Shown: piece by piece, positions 17,728 to 26,345 of the stretch
How positions within the stretch are numbered: the first letter of the stretch is position 1
Layout: every line of letters begins with the position of its first letter
Assembly: GCA_030692355.1 (NCBI GenBank)
Contig: JAUYCF010000094.1
Span: 90,204-154,203 of the forward strand
Length of the DNA: 64,000 nucleotides
Direction of reading: 5' to 3'
Source of the DNA: Thiobacillus sp.
GTDB lineage: Bacteria > Pseudomonadota > Gammaproteobacteria > Burkholderiales > Thiobacillaceae
Notes under the pieces: model-generated
Databases searched by the model: none
The model's input: only the letters and a program-made list of their open reading frames with translations
What the model was told of the DNA's origin: nothing
Translations under genes and position numbers: made by a program

Positions 17728-19119
17728 TTAGTAGGAACCCGGCTGCGCCAGTGTTTCGAAGCGCGTGTATTCGCCGACAAAAGCCAGCCGCACCGTGCCG
17801 ATGGGGCCGTTACGCTGCTTGCTGATGATGATTTCGGCGGTGCCCTTGTCCTGGGTGTCGGGGTTGTAGACCTCGTCGCGATAGATGAACAGGATGACGT
17901 CGGCATCCTGTTCGATAGCGCCCGATTCGCGCAGGTCGGACATCACCGGCCGCTTGTTGGGGCGCTGTTCGAGGCTGCGGTTCAGCTGCGACAGCGCGAC
18001 CACCGGCACGTGCAGCTCTTTCGCCAGGCCTTTGAGGGCGCGCGAGATTTCCGAGATTTCGGTGGCGCGGTTTTCGCCCGAACTGCTGGCAGACATCAGC
18101 TGGATGTAGTCGATGATGATCAGGCCGAGCTTGCCGCACTGACGCTGCAGGCGCCGGGCGCGGGCGCGCAGTTCCAGCACATTGAGCCCCGGTGTTTCGT
18201 CGATGAAGATGGGGGCGTCGTTGAGCTTGCCGAGGGCGTAGGTGAGGCGCTGCCAGTCGTCCTCGCCCAGCTTGCCGGTACGCAGGCGATGCTGGTCGAG
18301 CTTGCCGACCGAGCCGATCATCCGCATCACCAGCTGCTGACCGCCCATCTCCATGGAAAAGACCGCCACCGGCAAGCCGGTATCGAGCGCGACGTTCTCG
18401 CCGATGTTGATCGAGAATGCGGTCTTGCCCATCGACGGGCGCCCGGCGACGATGATCAGGTCGCCCGGCTGGAAACCCGAGGTTTTCTGGTCGAGGTCGT
18501 GAAATCCGGTAGGCACGCCGGTGATGCCGGAATCGTTGTCGCGGTGATACAGCTCGTCGATACGCTCGACCACTTCTTTCAAAAGCGGCTTGATTTCAGT
18601 GAAGCCCGCCTGGCCACGGCTGCCCGATTCGGCAATCTCGAACACCTTGGCCTCGGCCTCGTCGAGCAACTGCGAGGCGCTGCGCCCGGCCGGAGCATAC
18701 GCGGTGTCGGCAATCCCGGTCGCCACCTCGGCCAGACGGCGCATCACCGAACGCTCGCGCACAATTTCGGCATAGCGGCGGATGTTGGCGGCCGACGGTG
18801 TATTGCTCGCCAGCGCGACGATGTAGGCAAGCCCGCCCACGCTCTCGAGCTGACCCAGCGATTGCAGCGCCTCGGTCACCGTCACCGCGTCCGCCGGGCG
18901 GTTTTCCGCGATCTGCCGCACGATCGCGCGCAGGATCTGGCGATGATCCTGGCGGTAGAAATCGCTTTCCGACACCACATCGCCAATACGATCCCATGCG
19001 CCGTTGTCGAGCAGCAGGCCGCCCAACACTGCCTGCTCGGCTTCCAGGGAATGCGGCGGCAGGCGCATTTGCGCCAGCTGGGGGTCGGAAGTCGGAGTAA
19101 ACGAGTGGATAGCGGCCAT
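17728..19119 (-). CDS. dnaB: Replicative DNA helicase DnaB
   Basis: The hexameric helicase that unwinds DNA at the replication fork. The 463-residue protein has the N-terminal domain (RLPPHSLEAEQAVLGGLLLD), a linker, and the RecA-like ATPase domain with Walker A GRPSMGKTAFS, Walker B LIIIDYIQLM and DLRESGAIEQDADVILFIYR near the C-terminus. No intein or insertion is present. A noncoding run of eight C (19140-19147 on +) lies about 20 bases before the start. The ribosomal operon ends upstream with a terminator. Confidence 0.98.
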   Translation of the reverse strand: MAAIHSFTPTSDPQLAQMRLPPHSLEAEQAVLGGLLLDNGAWDRIGDVVSESDFYRQDHRQILRAIVRQIAENRPADAVTVTEALQSLGQLESVGGLAYIVALASNTPSAANIRRYAEIVRERSVMRRLAEVATGIADTAYAPAGRSASQLLDEAEAKVFEIAESGSRGQAGFTEIKPLLKEVVERIDELYHRDNDSGITGVPTGFHDLDQKTSGFQPGDLIIVAGRPSMGKTAFSINIGENVALDTGLPVAVFSMEMGGQQLVMRMIGSVGKLDQHRLRTGKLGEDDWQRLTYALGKLNDAPIFIDETPGLNVLELRARARRLQRQCGKLGLIIIDYIQLMSASSSGENRATEISEISRALKGLAKELHVPVVALSQLNRSLEQRPNKRPVMSDLRESGAIEQDADVILFIYRDEVYNPDTQDKGTAEIIISKQRNGPIGTVRLAFVGEYTRFETLAQPGSY

Positions 19120-19209
19120 GGCCGGATTCTAGTCTTCCGCCCCCCCCACACAAAGGGATAAGCCTGTGAATAAAGCATGTACAGCCGGGAATATCCTGAA
19201 GGCACACGT

Positions 19210-19239
19210 AAAAAAAGGGAGCCGAGGCCCCCCCTTTTT
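19210..19239 (-). terminator. Intrinsic terminator of the rpsF-rplI operon
   Basis: On the minus strand a GC-rich hairpin (GGG and GCC against GGC and CCC with a short loop) is followed by seven T, about 17 bases after the rplI stop. It separates the ribosomal-protein operon from dnaB. On the plus strand the hairpin is also followed by five T, so it might work both ways. Confidence 0.75.
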
Positions 19240-19256
19240 CGACCTGCCTGGCGGCG

Positions 19257-19706
19257 TTACTGCTGGCCGGTCACCACCACCGTGATGCTGGCGGTAATGT
19301 CACCGTGCAGCGCCAGCACCACCGGGTATTCGCCGAGGGTCTTGAACGGACCTTCGGGCAAACGGATCTCCGACTTGGCCACTTCATGGCCTTGCGCTTT
19401 CAGCGCATCGGAAATATCGGCATTGGTGATGGAACCGAACAGGCGGCCATCGACGCCGGCTTTCTGGCTGATGGTCACGCTCGTGCCTTCGAGCTTTTCG
19501 GCACGGCGCTGGGCATCGGCCAGTTTTTCTGCGGCAACGCGCTCCAGCTCGGCCTTCTGCGCGGCGAATGCTTCCATATTGGCTTGCGTGGCGCGACGCG
19601 CACGGCCGGTCGGAATCAGATAGTTGCGGGCGTAGCCGTCTTTTACCTTGACCACGTCACCCAGGTCGCCCAGTTTGCCGATTTTGTCGATCAGAATCAC
19701 TTGCAT
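19257..19706 (-). CDS. rplI: 50S ribosomal protein bL9
   Basis: Protein bL9 binds domain V of 23S rRNA near the L1 stalk. The 149-residue sequence begins [32 protein letters not shown], the conserved N-terminal RNA-binding domain. A long connecting helix (residues about 41-75) and the C-terminal domain follow. It is the last gene of rpsF-priB-rpsR-rplI, 10 bases after rpsR, and is followed by a terminator. Confidence 0.98.
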   Translation of the reverse strand: MQVILIDKIGKLGDLGDVVKVKDGYARNYLIPTGRARRATQANMEAFAAQKAELERVAAEKLADAQRRAEKLEGTSVTISQKAGVDGRLFGSITNADISDALKAQGHEVAKSEIRLPEGPFKTLGEYPVVLALHGDITASITVVVTGQQ

Positions 19707-19716
19707 GGTCGTCTCC

Positions 19717-20007
19717 TCAATGCAGGTCGGTGTAAGGCATCAGCGCCAGGAAGCGCGCACGCTTGATCGCGGTGCCCAGCTGACGCTGGTAGTGCGCCTT
19801 GGTGCCCGTGATGCGCGCCGGAATGATGCGGCCATTTTCGGCAATGAATTCCTTCAGCACCTCGATGTCCTTGAAATCGATCTCAACCACTTTTTCGGCG
19901 GTGAAGCGGCAGAACTTGCGACGCTTGAAGAGACCACGATTGCCGCTATCGCGGCCGCCTTTTTTGGCGAACTTGCCGCCGGTTTTACCACCCATGGGAC
20001 GTGCCAT
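19717..20007 (-). CDS. rpsR: 30S ribosomal protein bS18
   Basis: bS18 pairs with bS6 on the platform of the 30S subunit. The 96-residue protein has the core [21 protein letters not shown] and ends [33 protein letters not shown]. Its N-terminus carries a Gly/Lys-rich extension of about 20 residues compared with the 75-residue E. coli protein. It begins 3 bases after priB. Confidence 0.97.
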   Translation of the reverse strand: MARPMGGKTGGKFAKKGGRDSGNRGLFKRRKFCRFTAEKVVEIDFKDIEVLKEFIAENGRIIPARITGTKAHYQRQLGTAIKRARFLALMPYTDLH

Positions 20008-20010
20008 GAT

Positions 20011-20301
20011 TCATTCCTTTTCGATTCGATTCAATATCAGGATCAGCTGACGGCCTTTTACGCTGCGCCGGTTCAACGCACCTTCCAGTTTCACCTGCGT
20101 TCCAGTATTCAGCTGCGCCAACTGACTGGCAAGCGTTCCGCTCGCCTGTACCGTCAACTCGCATTCCACCTGCCGGGCTTGCGTGGCCACTGTCTGACTG
20201 CTGCGGTGCAGAACCACCGCTTCGGCAATCGGCACACCCGCCGGACTGTAACGCACAGGGTCGACCTGGATGAGCGCTCCGCTGATGACCAACCTATTCA
20301 C
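20011..20301 (-). CDS. priB: Primosomal replication protein N (PriB)
   Basis: PriB is an OB-fold single-stranded DNA-binding protein that helps PriA restart replication forks. The 96-residue protein (MNRLVISGALIQVDPVRYSPAGVPIAEAVV at the start) has a typical length. Its position between rpsF and rpsR is the conserved place for priB. It starts 17 bases after rpsF and ends 3 bases before rpsR. Confidence 0.93.
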   Translation of the reverse strand: MNRLVISGALIQVDPVRYSPAGVPIAEAVVLHRSSQTVATQARQVECELTVQASGTLASQLAQLNTGTQVKLEGALNRRSVKGRQLILILNRIEKE

Positions 20302-20318
20302 TCATTCAGACCACGCTC

Positions 20319-20747
20319 TCAGGCAACGGCTGGCTGTTCGGCTGCCACGTCCGGCTTGGCGGTTTCAGCCATGGCGGTTTCAGCCTTGGCGGTTTCTGCC
20401 TTGGCGCTGTCCAGGATGTCGCGCGACTTTTCTTCCTTCATCATCGGCGAAGCCGTGGTCACGGCGGCGGCGTGCTTGATGGTCAGATGGCGCAGCACGG
20501 CATCGTTGAACTTGAAGCCATGCTCGAGTTCGTCCAGCGTTTCCTGGTCGCACTCGATGTTCATCAGCACGTAGTGGGCCTTGTGGACTTTCTGGATCGG
20601 GTAGGCCATCTGGCGGCGGCCCCAGTCTTCCAAACGGTGGACCGTGCCGCCGCGCGTGGTGATATTGCTGCGATAGCGTTCGATCATGGCGGGCACCTGC
20701 TCGCTCTGATCGGGATGGACGATAAATACGATTTCGTAATGCCGCAT
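20319..20747 (-). CDS. rpsF: 30S ribosomal protein bS6 with a repeated C-terminal tail
   Basis: bS6 binds bS18 and the central domain of 16S rRNA. Residues 1 to about 100 are the normal domain ([40 protein letters not shown]). The remaining residues form an acidic, alanine-rich tail with a 5-residue unit repeated about four times ([20 protein letters not shown]), encoded by 15-base units at about 20353-20409. bS6 tails are modified by RimK with glutamates in E. coli; whether this tail is modified is unknown. First gene of its operon. Confidence 0.96.
   Translation of the reverse strand: MRHYEIVFIVHPDQSEQVPAMIERYRSNITTRGGTVHRLEDWGRRQMAYPIQKVHKAHYVLMNIECDQETLDELEHGFKFNDAVLRHLTIKHAAAVTTASPMMKEEKSRDILDSAKAETAKAETAMAETAKPDVAAEQPAVA
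20353..20409. repeat. 15-bp tandem repeat in the 3' part of rpsF
   Basis: Three to four imperfect copies of a 15-base unit (core GGCGGTTTCAGCC on the plus strand) encode the AKAET-type repeats of the bS6 tail. Units differ at one to three positions. Copy-number change would alter tail length without a frameshift. Confidence 0.85.
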
Positions 20748-20828
20748 CGAGTTTCCTTTCGGTTCAGCCCCCCGCTGCGGTGCGGTGGGGCAAGGTTAAG
20801 TAGCCTTGGGCAATGACATAGCCAAGGT

Positions 20829-20856
20829 CAAAAAACAATCCCCGGCAAACCGGGGA
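20829..20856 (-). terminator. Intrinsic terminator after the amino-acid decarboxylase gene
   Basis: On the minus strand a 7-bp stem (TCCCCGG/CCGGGGA) with loop TTTG is followed by TTGTTTTTT. It lies about 60 bases after the decarboxylase stop codon and before the rpsF promoter region, so it isolates the two transcription units. Confidence 0.85.
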
Positions 20857-20915
20857 CTGCGAATAATACGCTTTTTTCCTGACGAATCAAGCCTGTCGCC
20901 GCGCCCGGCTGCCGT

Positions 20916-23159
20916 TCACATCACGCAGTCGACGTAATACGTGGCCTTGCCGTCGACCATATCCTCGACCAACCCATGCACGTCGGTCTCGAAGCCGGGG
21001 AATTTCACGTTGAAATCGCGGGTGAACTGCAGGTAGCGCACGATGGTGCTGTTGAAGCGCTCGCCCGGAATCAGCAAGGGAATACCCGGCGGATAAGGCG
21101 TCACCAGCATGGCGGTGATGCGGCCTTCGAGCTGGTCGATCTCGACCCGCTCGATCTCGCGGTGCGCCATTTTGGCAAAGGCATCGGCCGGCTTCATCGC
21201 CGGCGCCATTTCCGACAGGTACATCTCGGTGGTCAGGCGCGCCACGTCGTTGGCCTTGTAGATGGTGTGGATCTGGTCGCACAGGTCCTTCAGCCCGGTT
21301 TTCTCGTAGCGCGAGTGTTTTTCGATGAATTCGGGCAGCACGCGCCACAGCGGCTGGTTCTCGTCGTAATCGGCCTTGAACTGCTGAAGCGCGGTCACCA
21401 GCGTATTCCAGCGGCCTTTGGTGATACCGATGGTGAACATGATGAAGAAGGAATACAGCCCGGTTTTCTCGACGATGACGCCGTGCTCGGCCAGGTATTT
21501 GGTGACGATCGCCGCCGGGATGCCCCAGTCGGCAAACGCGCCGTCCATGTCCAGGCCGGGCGTAATGACGGTGGCCTTGATCGGGTCGAGCAGGTTGAAG
21601 CCGGGCGCGATATTGCCGAACTCGTGCCAGCGCTCGCCGGCCTTCAACATCCAGTCCTCGCGATCACCCACGCCTTCGTCGGCCAGCTTCTGCGGCCCCC
21701 ACACCTTGAACCACCAGGAATCGCCGAATTCCGCGTCGACCTTGCGCATGGCACGGCGGAAATCCAGCGCTTCCTTGATCGACTCCTCGACCAGCGCGGG
21801 GCCGCCGGGCGGCTCCATCATCGCCGCCGCCACATCGCACGAGGCGATGATGGCGTACTGCGGCGAAGTCGAGGTGTGCATCAGGTAGGCTTCGTTGAAG
21901 CGGGTGAAGTCGAGCTTGCGCGTCTCCGAGTCCTGCACCAGGATCTGCGAAGCCTGCGAGAGGCCTGCCAGCAGCTTGTGGGTCGACTGGGTGGCGAACA
22001 CCAGCGCATCCTTGGCGCGCGGGCGGTCCTTGCCGATGGCGTGCATGCCGCGATAGAAGTCGTGGAAGGTCGCATGCGGCAGCCAGGCTTCGTCGAAATG
22101 CAGGGTGTCGATGTAGTCGCCCAGCAACTCCTTGATCATGTCGACGTTGTAGAGGATGCCATCGTACGTCGACTGGGTGATGGTGAGGATGCGCGGCTTG
22201 CGCTTCACATCCTTGGCGAACGGATGCGCGGCGATTTTCTTCTGGATGTTCTCGGGACGGAACTCATCCAGCGGAATCGGCCCGATGATGCCGTAATGGT
22301 TGCGCGTCGGCGTCAGGAAGATCGGGATCGCACCGCACATGATGATCGCGTGCAGGATGGATTTATGACAGTTTCGGTCGACCACGACGATGTCGCCCGG
22401 CGCGACCGTGGCGTGCCACACCATTTTGTTCGAAGACGACGTGCCATTGGTGACGAAAAACAGGTGGTCGCAGTTGAAAATGCGCGCCGCGTTGCGCTCC
22501 GACGCCCCCACCGGACCGGTGTGATCGAGCAGTTGCCCAAGTTCGTCCACCGCGTTGCAGACGTCGGCGCGCAGCAGGTTCTCGCCGAAAAACTGGTGGA
22601 ACATCTGGCCGATCGGCGACTTCAGGAACGCCACCCCACCGGAGTGGCCGGGGCAGTGCCAGGAATACGAGCCGTCCGCCGCGTAATGGGTGAGCGCACG
22701 AAAAAACGGCGGCACCAGCGATTCGAGATAGGCACGCGCTTCTCGCCCGATATATCGGGCGAGAAACTCCGGCGTGTCTTCCAGCATGTGGATGAAGCCG
22801 TTCAGCTCACGCAGGATATCGTTCGGAATATGGCGTGCGGTACGGGTTTCACCATGCAGGAAAATCGGGATCTCGGCATTGCGGAAGCGTACTTCCTCGA
22901 CGAAGCTGCGCAGCTTCTGCAGCGCCTTGCTTGTATCTTCATCGCTGCCCGCGAGTTCCTCGTCGTCGATCGACAGTACGAACGCCGAGGCGCGCGCCTG
23001 CTGCTGGGCGAACGAGGTCAGGTCGCCATAATTGGTGACGCCGAGCACTTCCATGCCTTCCTTCTCGATGGCGTCGGCAAGTGTGCGGATGCCGAGCCCC
23101 GAGGCGTTTTCGGAGCGGAAATCTTCGTCAATGATGACAACGGGAAAGCGGAAGCGCAT
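20916..23159 (-). CDS. Orn/Lys/Arg decarboxylase (PLP-dependent, substrate unresolved)
   Basis: A 747-residue fold-III-independent (aspartate-aminotransferase-fold) decarboxylase of the inducible lysine/ornithine/arginine family, cytoplasmic. It has the N-terminal wing domain (VVIIDEDFRSENASGLGIRTL), the PLP site with Lys395 in QSTHKLLAGLSQ, FDEAW at 355-359 and CPGHSGGVAFLKS. The products would be cadaverine, putrescine or agmatine; sequence inspection does not tell which, and lysine or arginine are the usual annotations for betaproteobacterial members. It stands alone, without the antiporter gene found beside cadA or adiA. A perfect 24-base palindrome lies in its upstream region and a terminator follows it. 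Confidence 0.9.
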   Translation of the reverse strand: MRFRFPVVIIDEDFRSENASGLGIRTLADAIEKEGMEVLGVTNYGDLTSFAQQQARASAFVLSIDDEELAGSDEDTSKALQKLRSFVEEVRFRNAEIPIFLHGETRTARHIPNDILRELNGFIHMLEDTPEFLARYIGREARAYLESLVPPFFRALTHYAADGSYSWHCPGHSGGVAFLKSPIGQMFHQFFGENLLRADVCNAVDELGQLLDHTGPVGASERNAARIFNCDHLFFVTNGTSSSNKMVWHATVAPGDIVVVDRNCHKSILHAIIMCGAIPIFLTPTRNHYGIIGPIPLDEFRPENIQKKIAAHPFAKDVKRKPRILTITQSTYDGILYNVDMIKELLGDYIDTLHFDEAWLPHATFHDFYRGMHAIGKDRPRAKDALVFATQSTHKLLAGLSQASQILVQDSETRKLDFTRFNEAYLMHTSTSPQYAIIASCDVAAAMMEPPGGPALVEESIKEALDFRRAMRKVDAEFGDSWWFKVWGPQKLADEGVGDREDWMLKAGERWHEFGNIAPGFNLLDPIKATVITPGLDMDGAFADWGIPAAIVTKYLAEHGVIVEKTGLYSFFIMFTIGITKGRWNTLVTALQQFKADYDENQPLWRVLPEFIEKHSRYEKTGLKDLCDQIHTIYKANDVARLTTEMYLSEMAPAMKPADAFAKMAHREIERVEIDQLEGRITAMLVTPYPPGIPLLIPGERFNSTIVRYLQFTRDFNVKFPGFETDVHGLVEDMVDGKATYYVDCVM

Positions 23160-23219
23160 GGCCTGCTCCAGAGGAAAGCCTTGGCCCGGACGTCATCGAT
23201 TCGCATGCACTTAACCGGC

Positions 23220-23243
23220 ATTTTGTTCCAAAAGGAACAAAAT
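23220..23243. promoter_or_regulatory. Perfect palindrome upstream of the decarboxylase gene
   Basis: ATTTTGTTCC, AAAA, GGAACAAAAT: two perfect 10-base arms around four A. It lies 61-84 bases before the decarboxylase start. A TATAAT-like hexamer on the minus strand at about 23310-23315 would place it in the leader of the transcript. It could be an operator for a dimeric regulator or an RNA hairpin. Its low GC content stands out from the surroundings. Confidence 0.6.
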
Positions 23244-23317
23244 CCTCGGCAATCATCACGCGAATTGATGAGACATCCGGGCTGGAGGCGGACGAATTAA
23301 AAGAAGCGGATTATACG

Positions 23318-23340
23318 AATCCCGCGTGTCCCGCGGGATT
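23318..23340. repeat. Hairpin overlapping the dcd stop codon
   Basis: A 9-bp perfect inverted repeat (AATCCCGCG/CGCGGGATT) with a 5-base loop includes part of the dcd stop codon. No T run follows on the minus strand, so it may only protect the 3' end or be a weak terminator. Confidence 0.5.
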
Positions 23341-23905
23341 AAGTTTTAGGCAGCGTCACGCCGACCTGGCCCTGATATTTGCCGCCGCGATCGCGGTACG
23401 ACACCTCGCACACCTCGTCGGATTCGAGGAAGAGCATTTGCGCCACGCCCTCGTTGGCGTAAATGCGTGCGGGCAGCGGGGTCGTGTTGGAAAACTCCAG
23501 CGTCACGTGGCCTTCCCACTCGGGCTCCAGCGGCGTCACGTTGACGATGATGCCGCAGCGCGCATACGTGCTTTTGCCGAGACAGATCGTCAGCACACTG
23601 CGCGGAATGCGGAAATATTCCACCGTGCGCGCCAGTGCGAACGAGTTGGGCGGGATGATGCAGGAATCGCCCTTGACCTCGACAAAGGAGTTCGGATCGA
23701 ACGCCTTGGGGTCGACAATCGTCGTATTGATGTTGGTGAACAGCTTGAACTCGCTGGCGCAGCGCACGTCGTAGCCGTAGCTCGACGTGCCGTACGACAC
23801 GATGGGGCGGCCATCAACCTGCTTGACCTGCCCCGGTTCGAACGGTTCGATCATGCCATGCTCAACCGCCATGCGGCGGATCCATTTGTCGGATTTGATA
23901 GACAT
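23339..23905 (-). CDS. dcd: dCTP deaminase
   Basis: Dcd deaminates dCTP to dUTP, the precursor of dTTP. Starting at the ATG at 23905 gives 188 residues ([22 protein letters not shown]), with [31 protein letters not shown] as the conserved trimeric dUTPase-like core. An open frame continues 51 codons upstream but runs through the repeat element and is low-complexity Pro/Ser/Gly, so it is rejected. mrp lies upstream on the same strand beyond a 91-base spacer that holds an intergenic element. Confidence 0.96.
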   Translation of the reverse strand: MSIKSDKWIRRMAVEHGMIEPFEPGQVKQVDGRPIVSYGTSSYGYDVRCASEFKLFTNINTTIVDPKAFDPNSFVEVKGDSCIIPPNSFALARTVEYFRIPRSVLTICLGKSTYARCGIIVNVTPLEPEWEGHVTLEFSNTTPLPARIYANEGVAQMLFLESDEVCEVSYRDRGGKYQGQVGVTLPKT

Positions 23906-23990
23906 ATCAGGGGTCAGGGGGCAGGGGGCAGGGGGCAGGGTTGGCGGCGTTGGCCGCCCACTCCCTGATCCCTGAATCCCGATCCCCGGT
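23905..23990. repeat. Intergenic inverted element 2 with GGGGCAG heptamers
   Basis: The left arm (23908-23940) is a tandem array of the heptamer GGGGGCA/GGGGTCA, about four units. A central hairpin (GGCGGC/GCCGCC) follows. The right arm (23962-23988) is a decayed inverted array of CCCTGAT and CCCTGAA units. It fills the mrp-dcd spacer, begins within a base of the dcd ATG, and has the same layout as the other spacer elements of this window. The G tracts could also form a G-quadruplex on the plus strand. Confidence 0.75.
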
Positions 23991-23996
23991 TCTCCA

Positions 23997-25085
23997 TCAG
24001 GTGTTGGAAATGACGATGTTGGGGAACTTGGCGGAGTGATCCACCGCGGTTTCGCCAATCTTCACAGCTACGCGGCGCGCGATCTGCTTGTAGATTTCGG
24101 TCACACGGCCATCCGGGTCAGACACCACCGACGGCTTGCCTGCATCGGTATCGGCACGGATCGCTCCATCCAGCGGCAACGCACCGAGAAATTCTACGTT
24201 GTAGTCCTTGCACATGCGCTCGCCGCCGCCTTCGCCGAAGATGCGCTCTTCGTGGCCGCAGTTAGAGCAGATGTGCAGGCTCATGTTTTCGACCACGCCG
24301 AGGATGGGGATGCCGACCTTCTCGAACATCTTCAGGCCCTTGCGCGCGTCGATCAGCGCAATGTCCTGCGGGGTGGTGACGATCACTGCGCCGGTCACCG
24401 GCACGCGCTGCGCCAGCGTCAACTGGATGTCGCCGGTGCCCGGCGGCAGGTCGACCACCAGATAGTCGAGCTCGCTCCAGTTGGTATTGTTCAGCAGCTG
24501 TTCCAGCGCCTGGGTCACCATCGGGCCGCGCCACACCATGGGGGTCTCGACGTCGATCAGGAAGCCGATCGACATCGCCTGGATGCCGTGCCCGATCAAC
24601 GGCTCGAGATTCTTGCCATCGGTCGATTCGGGCTTGCCGGTAATCCCGAGCATGGTCGGCTGCGAGGGGCCGTAGATATCGGCGTCGAGCATGCCGACGC
24701 GCGCACCCTCGACGGCCAGCGCCAGCGCCAGGTTGACGGCGGTGGTGGACTTGCCGACGCCGCCCTTGCCGGACGCCACGGCGATGATGTTTTTCACGTT
24801 GGGGATCAGCTTGACGCCGCGCTGCACGCCGTGCGAAACGATCTTGAAGCTGACATTCGCGGTGGCGCTGGTCACGCCATCGATGGCGCCAAGCTTGTCT
24901 TCGACCTGCTGTTTGATGAGGGCCAACTGACTCTGCGCCGGGTAGCTCAGCAAGATGTCGACCGACACAGCGCCGCCGTCGATCTTGATGTTGCGGGCGG
25001 ATTTGGTCGAGACATAATCCTTGTGGGTGTTGGGATCAGTCAACTCTTTCAGTGCTGTCTGCACCTGAAGTTCAGAAACGGCCAT
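23997..25085 (-). CDS. apbC: Iron-sulfur cluster carrier protein Mrp/ApbC
   Basis: A P-loop ATPase of the Mrp/Nbp35 family that holds and transfers [4Fe-4S] clusters to apoproteins. The 362-residue protein has an N-terminal MIP18-like domain (residues 1-85, [16 protein letters not shown]) and the deviant Walker [10 protein letters not shown] at 105-113. The C-terminal cluster-binding motif CSNCG is in [18 protein letters not shown]. No antiporter-type mrp genes are nearby, so the iron-sulfur function applies. Confidence 0.95.
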   Translation of the reverse strand: MAVSELQVQTALKELTDPNTHKDYVSTKSARNIKIDGGAVSVDILLSYPAQSQLALIKQQVEDKLGAIDGVTSATANVSFKIVSHGVQRGVKLIPNVKNIIAVASGKGGVGKSTTAVNLALALAVEGARVGMLDADIYGPSQPTMLGITGKPESTDGKNLEPLIGHGIQAMSIGFLIDVETPMVWRGPMVTQALEQLLNNTNWSELDYLVVDLPPGTGDIQLTLAQRVPVTGAVIVTTPQDIALIDARKGLKMFEKVGIPILGVVENMSLHICSNCGHEERIFGEGGGERMCKDYNVEFLGALPLDGAIRADTDAGKPSVVSDPDGRVTEIYKQIARRVAVKIGETAVDHSAKFPNIVISNT

Positions 25086-25247
25086 GTTTGCTCCAGCGGG
25101 TTAATTAGCAATCGCTCATTTTAACGAATTCCACCGCTTTGGGTGAACGGGAACGCAGAAAGGACGTGGGTTCCCTTGCCGCCCGAAGGGCTATCCAAGG
25201 CGCTCTGGAGGCATCGGCGACGTCCCCGGCCGGCATCGGAAACGCGC

Positions 25248-25607
25248 TTAATGGGGTTCAGCATAATGCGCCACCAACAATGCCTCGGGCACCCGCAGCC
25301 GGATCGCCGCGACCAGCTCGCTGATCGCTCCCTGCCGCGGACGCAACGATACCCACAGCAGGTTCAGTTTCAGGTTGAGGTCGGCAAACACCACGTCAGG
25401 ATGCAGCGCAAGCACGGCCTGGATCTCGCGCAAAGTGCGCTCGATCTCGGCGAGCGGCCGGCCGCGCAGGCGGGGAATCAGCATCATGAAATCGGTCAGC
25501 CGCTGTCCGGCGCTGTCGCGCGTAGGGGCGATCTGCCACAGGGGCAAACCCGGCATGGGCTCCGGGGCAGTCATCGGCACGGTTGAGGCATGGATCCGTA
25601 TCTTCAT
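25248..25607 (-). CDS. Hypothetical protein, 119 residues
   Basis: I do not recognise this protein. It has no signal peptide or membrane segment, and it reads like a real alpha/beta domain: LTDFMMLIPRLRGRPLAEIERTLREI (helix-rich), DVVFADLNLKLNLLWVSLRP (strands) and ISELVAAIRLRVPEALLVAHY (helix and strand). It lies 21 bases after rppH on the same strand and 160 bases before mrp. Base composition and third-position GC resemble its neighbours. No overlapping frame is a better candidate. Confidence 0.55.
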   Translation of the reverse strand: MKIRIHASTVPMTAPEPMPGLPLWQIAPTRDSAGQRLTDFMMLIPRLRGRPLAEIERTLREIQAVLALHPDVVFADLNLKLNLLWVSLRPRQGAISELVAAIRLRVPEALLVAHYAEPH

Positions 25608-25628
25608 CGCGCCTCCGCTGCCCGGCGT

Positions 25629-26180
25629 TCAGGGCTTCAACTGCAGATCCCGCGCTGCGCCGCGCCGCTCGCATGGAGGCCGCACGCGTTGCCGTAAATA
25701 ATGCACGTCCTTGTGCAGATAACGCTCGAGCTCCTCAAGCGCGCGGCGGTAAACTTCGCGCTTGAAGTCGACCACCACATCCATGGGCACCCAATACTCG
25801 TTCCAGCGCCAGGCGTCGAATTCGGGATGACTGCTGGCGCGCAGCGAGACGTCGCAATCGCGCCCGGTCAGCCGCAGAAGAAACCAGATCTGCTTCTGGC
25901 CACGATAAAGGCCGCGATTGTCGCGCCGCGTCCAATGGGCTGGGACGTCGTAACGCAGCCATTCGCGCGTACGCCCGAGGATGCGCACATGCGCGGCCTG
26001 CAAGCCCACTTCTTCTTCCAGTTCCCGGAACATGGCCTGTTCCGGCGTTTCCCCTGCATTGATGCCGCCCTGGGGAAACTGCCAGGCGTGCTGGTTGACG
26101 CGCTTGCCCCAGAAAACCTGGTTCTGCGCATTGCACACGATAATGCCTACGTTCGGGCGGTACCCCTCTCGGTCGATCAT
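25629..26180 (-). CDS. rppH: RNA pyrophosphohydrolase RppH
   Basis: RppH removes pyrophosphate from the 5' end of mRNAs and so starts RNase E-dependent decay. The start at 26180 gives 183 residues beginning [17 protein letters not shown], the usual N-terminus; an ATG four codons further up is also in frame. The Nudix box [20 protein letters not shown] and following VGL are complete. The C-terminal region is longer than the E. coli protein and ends in a basic tail. Position next to proS is conserved in many betaproteobacteria. Confidence 0.95.
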   Translation of the reverse strand: MIDREGYRPNVGIIVCNAQNQVFWGKRVNQHAWQFPQGGINAGETPEQAMFRELEEEVGLQAAHVRILGRTREWLRYDVPAHWTRRDNRGLYRGQKQIWFLLRLTGRDCDVSLRASSHPEFDAWRWNEYWVPMDVVVDFKREVYRRALEELERYLHKDVHYLRQRVRPPCERRGAARDLQLKP

Positions 26181-26345
26181 GGCCGCCACCATCTAAAAAT
26201 ATTCGATTACCCGCATTCTTTCACACCCACCGGAAAATGCAAACCCGGCCCGTCCGGAAACCCACCGTTATTCATTGTTTTAATTGATATTTCTGGCGGA
26301 CGCCCACACTTCGAAATTGAAGACGCAGCGGTAATGGCGGCGGCG

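Noticed and set aside
20976..23300. 774-codon open frame antisense to the amino-acid decarboxylase
   Set aside because: Same reason: shadow of a well-supported gene with PLP motifs.
26193..26345. Possible small RNA in the AT-richer spacer between rppH and the spermidine-synthase-like gene
   Set aside because: No terminator-like hairpin with T run and no promoter that I can defend; the region simply seems to hold the rppH promoter.
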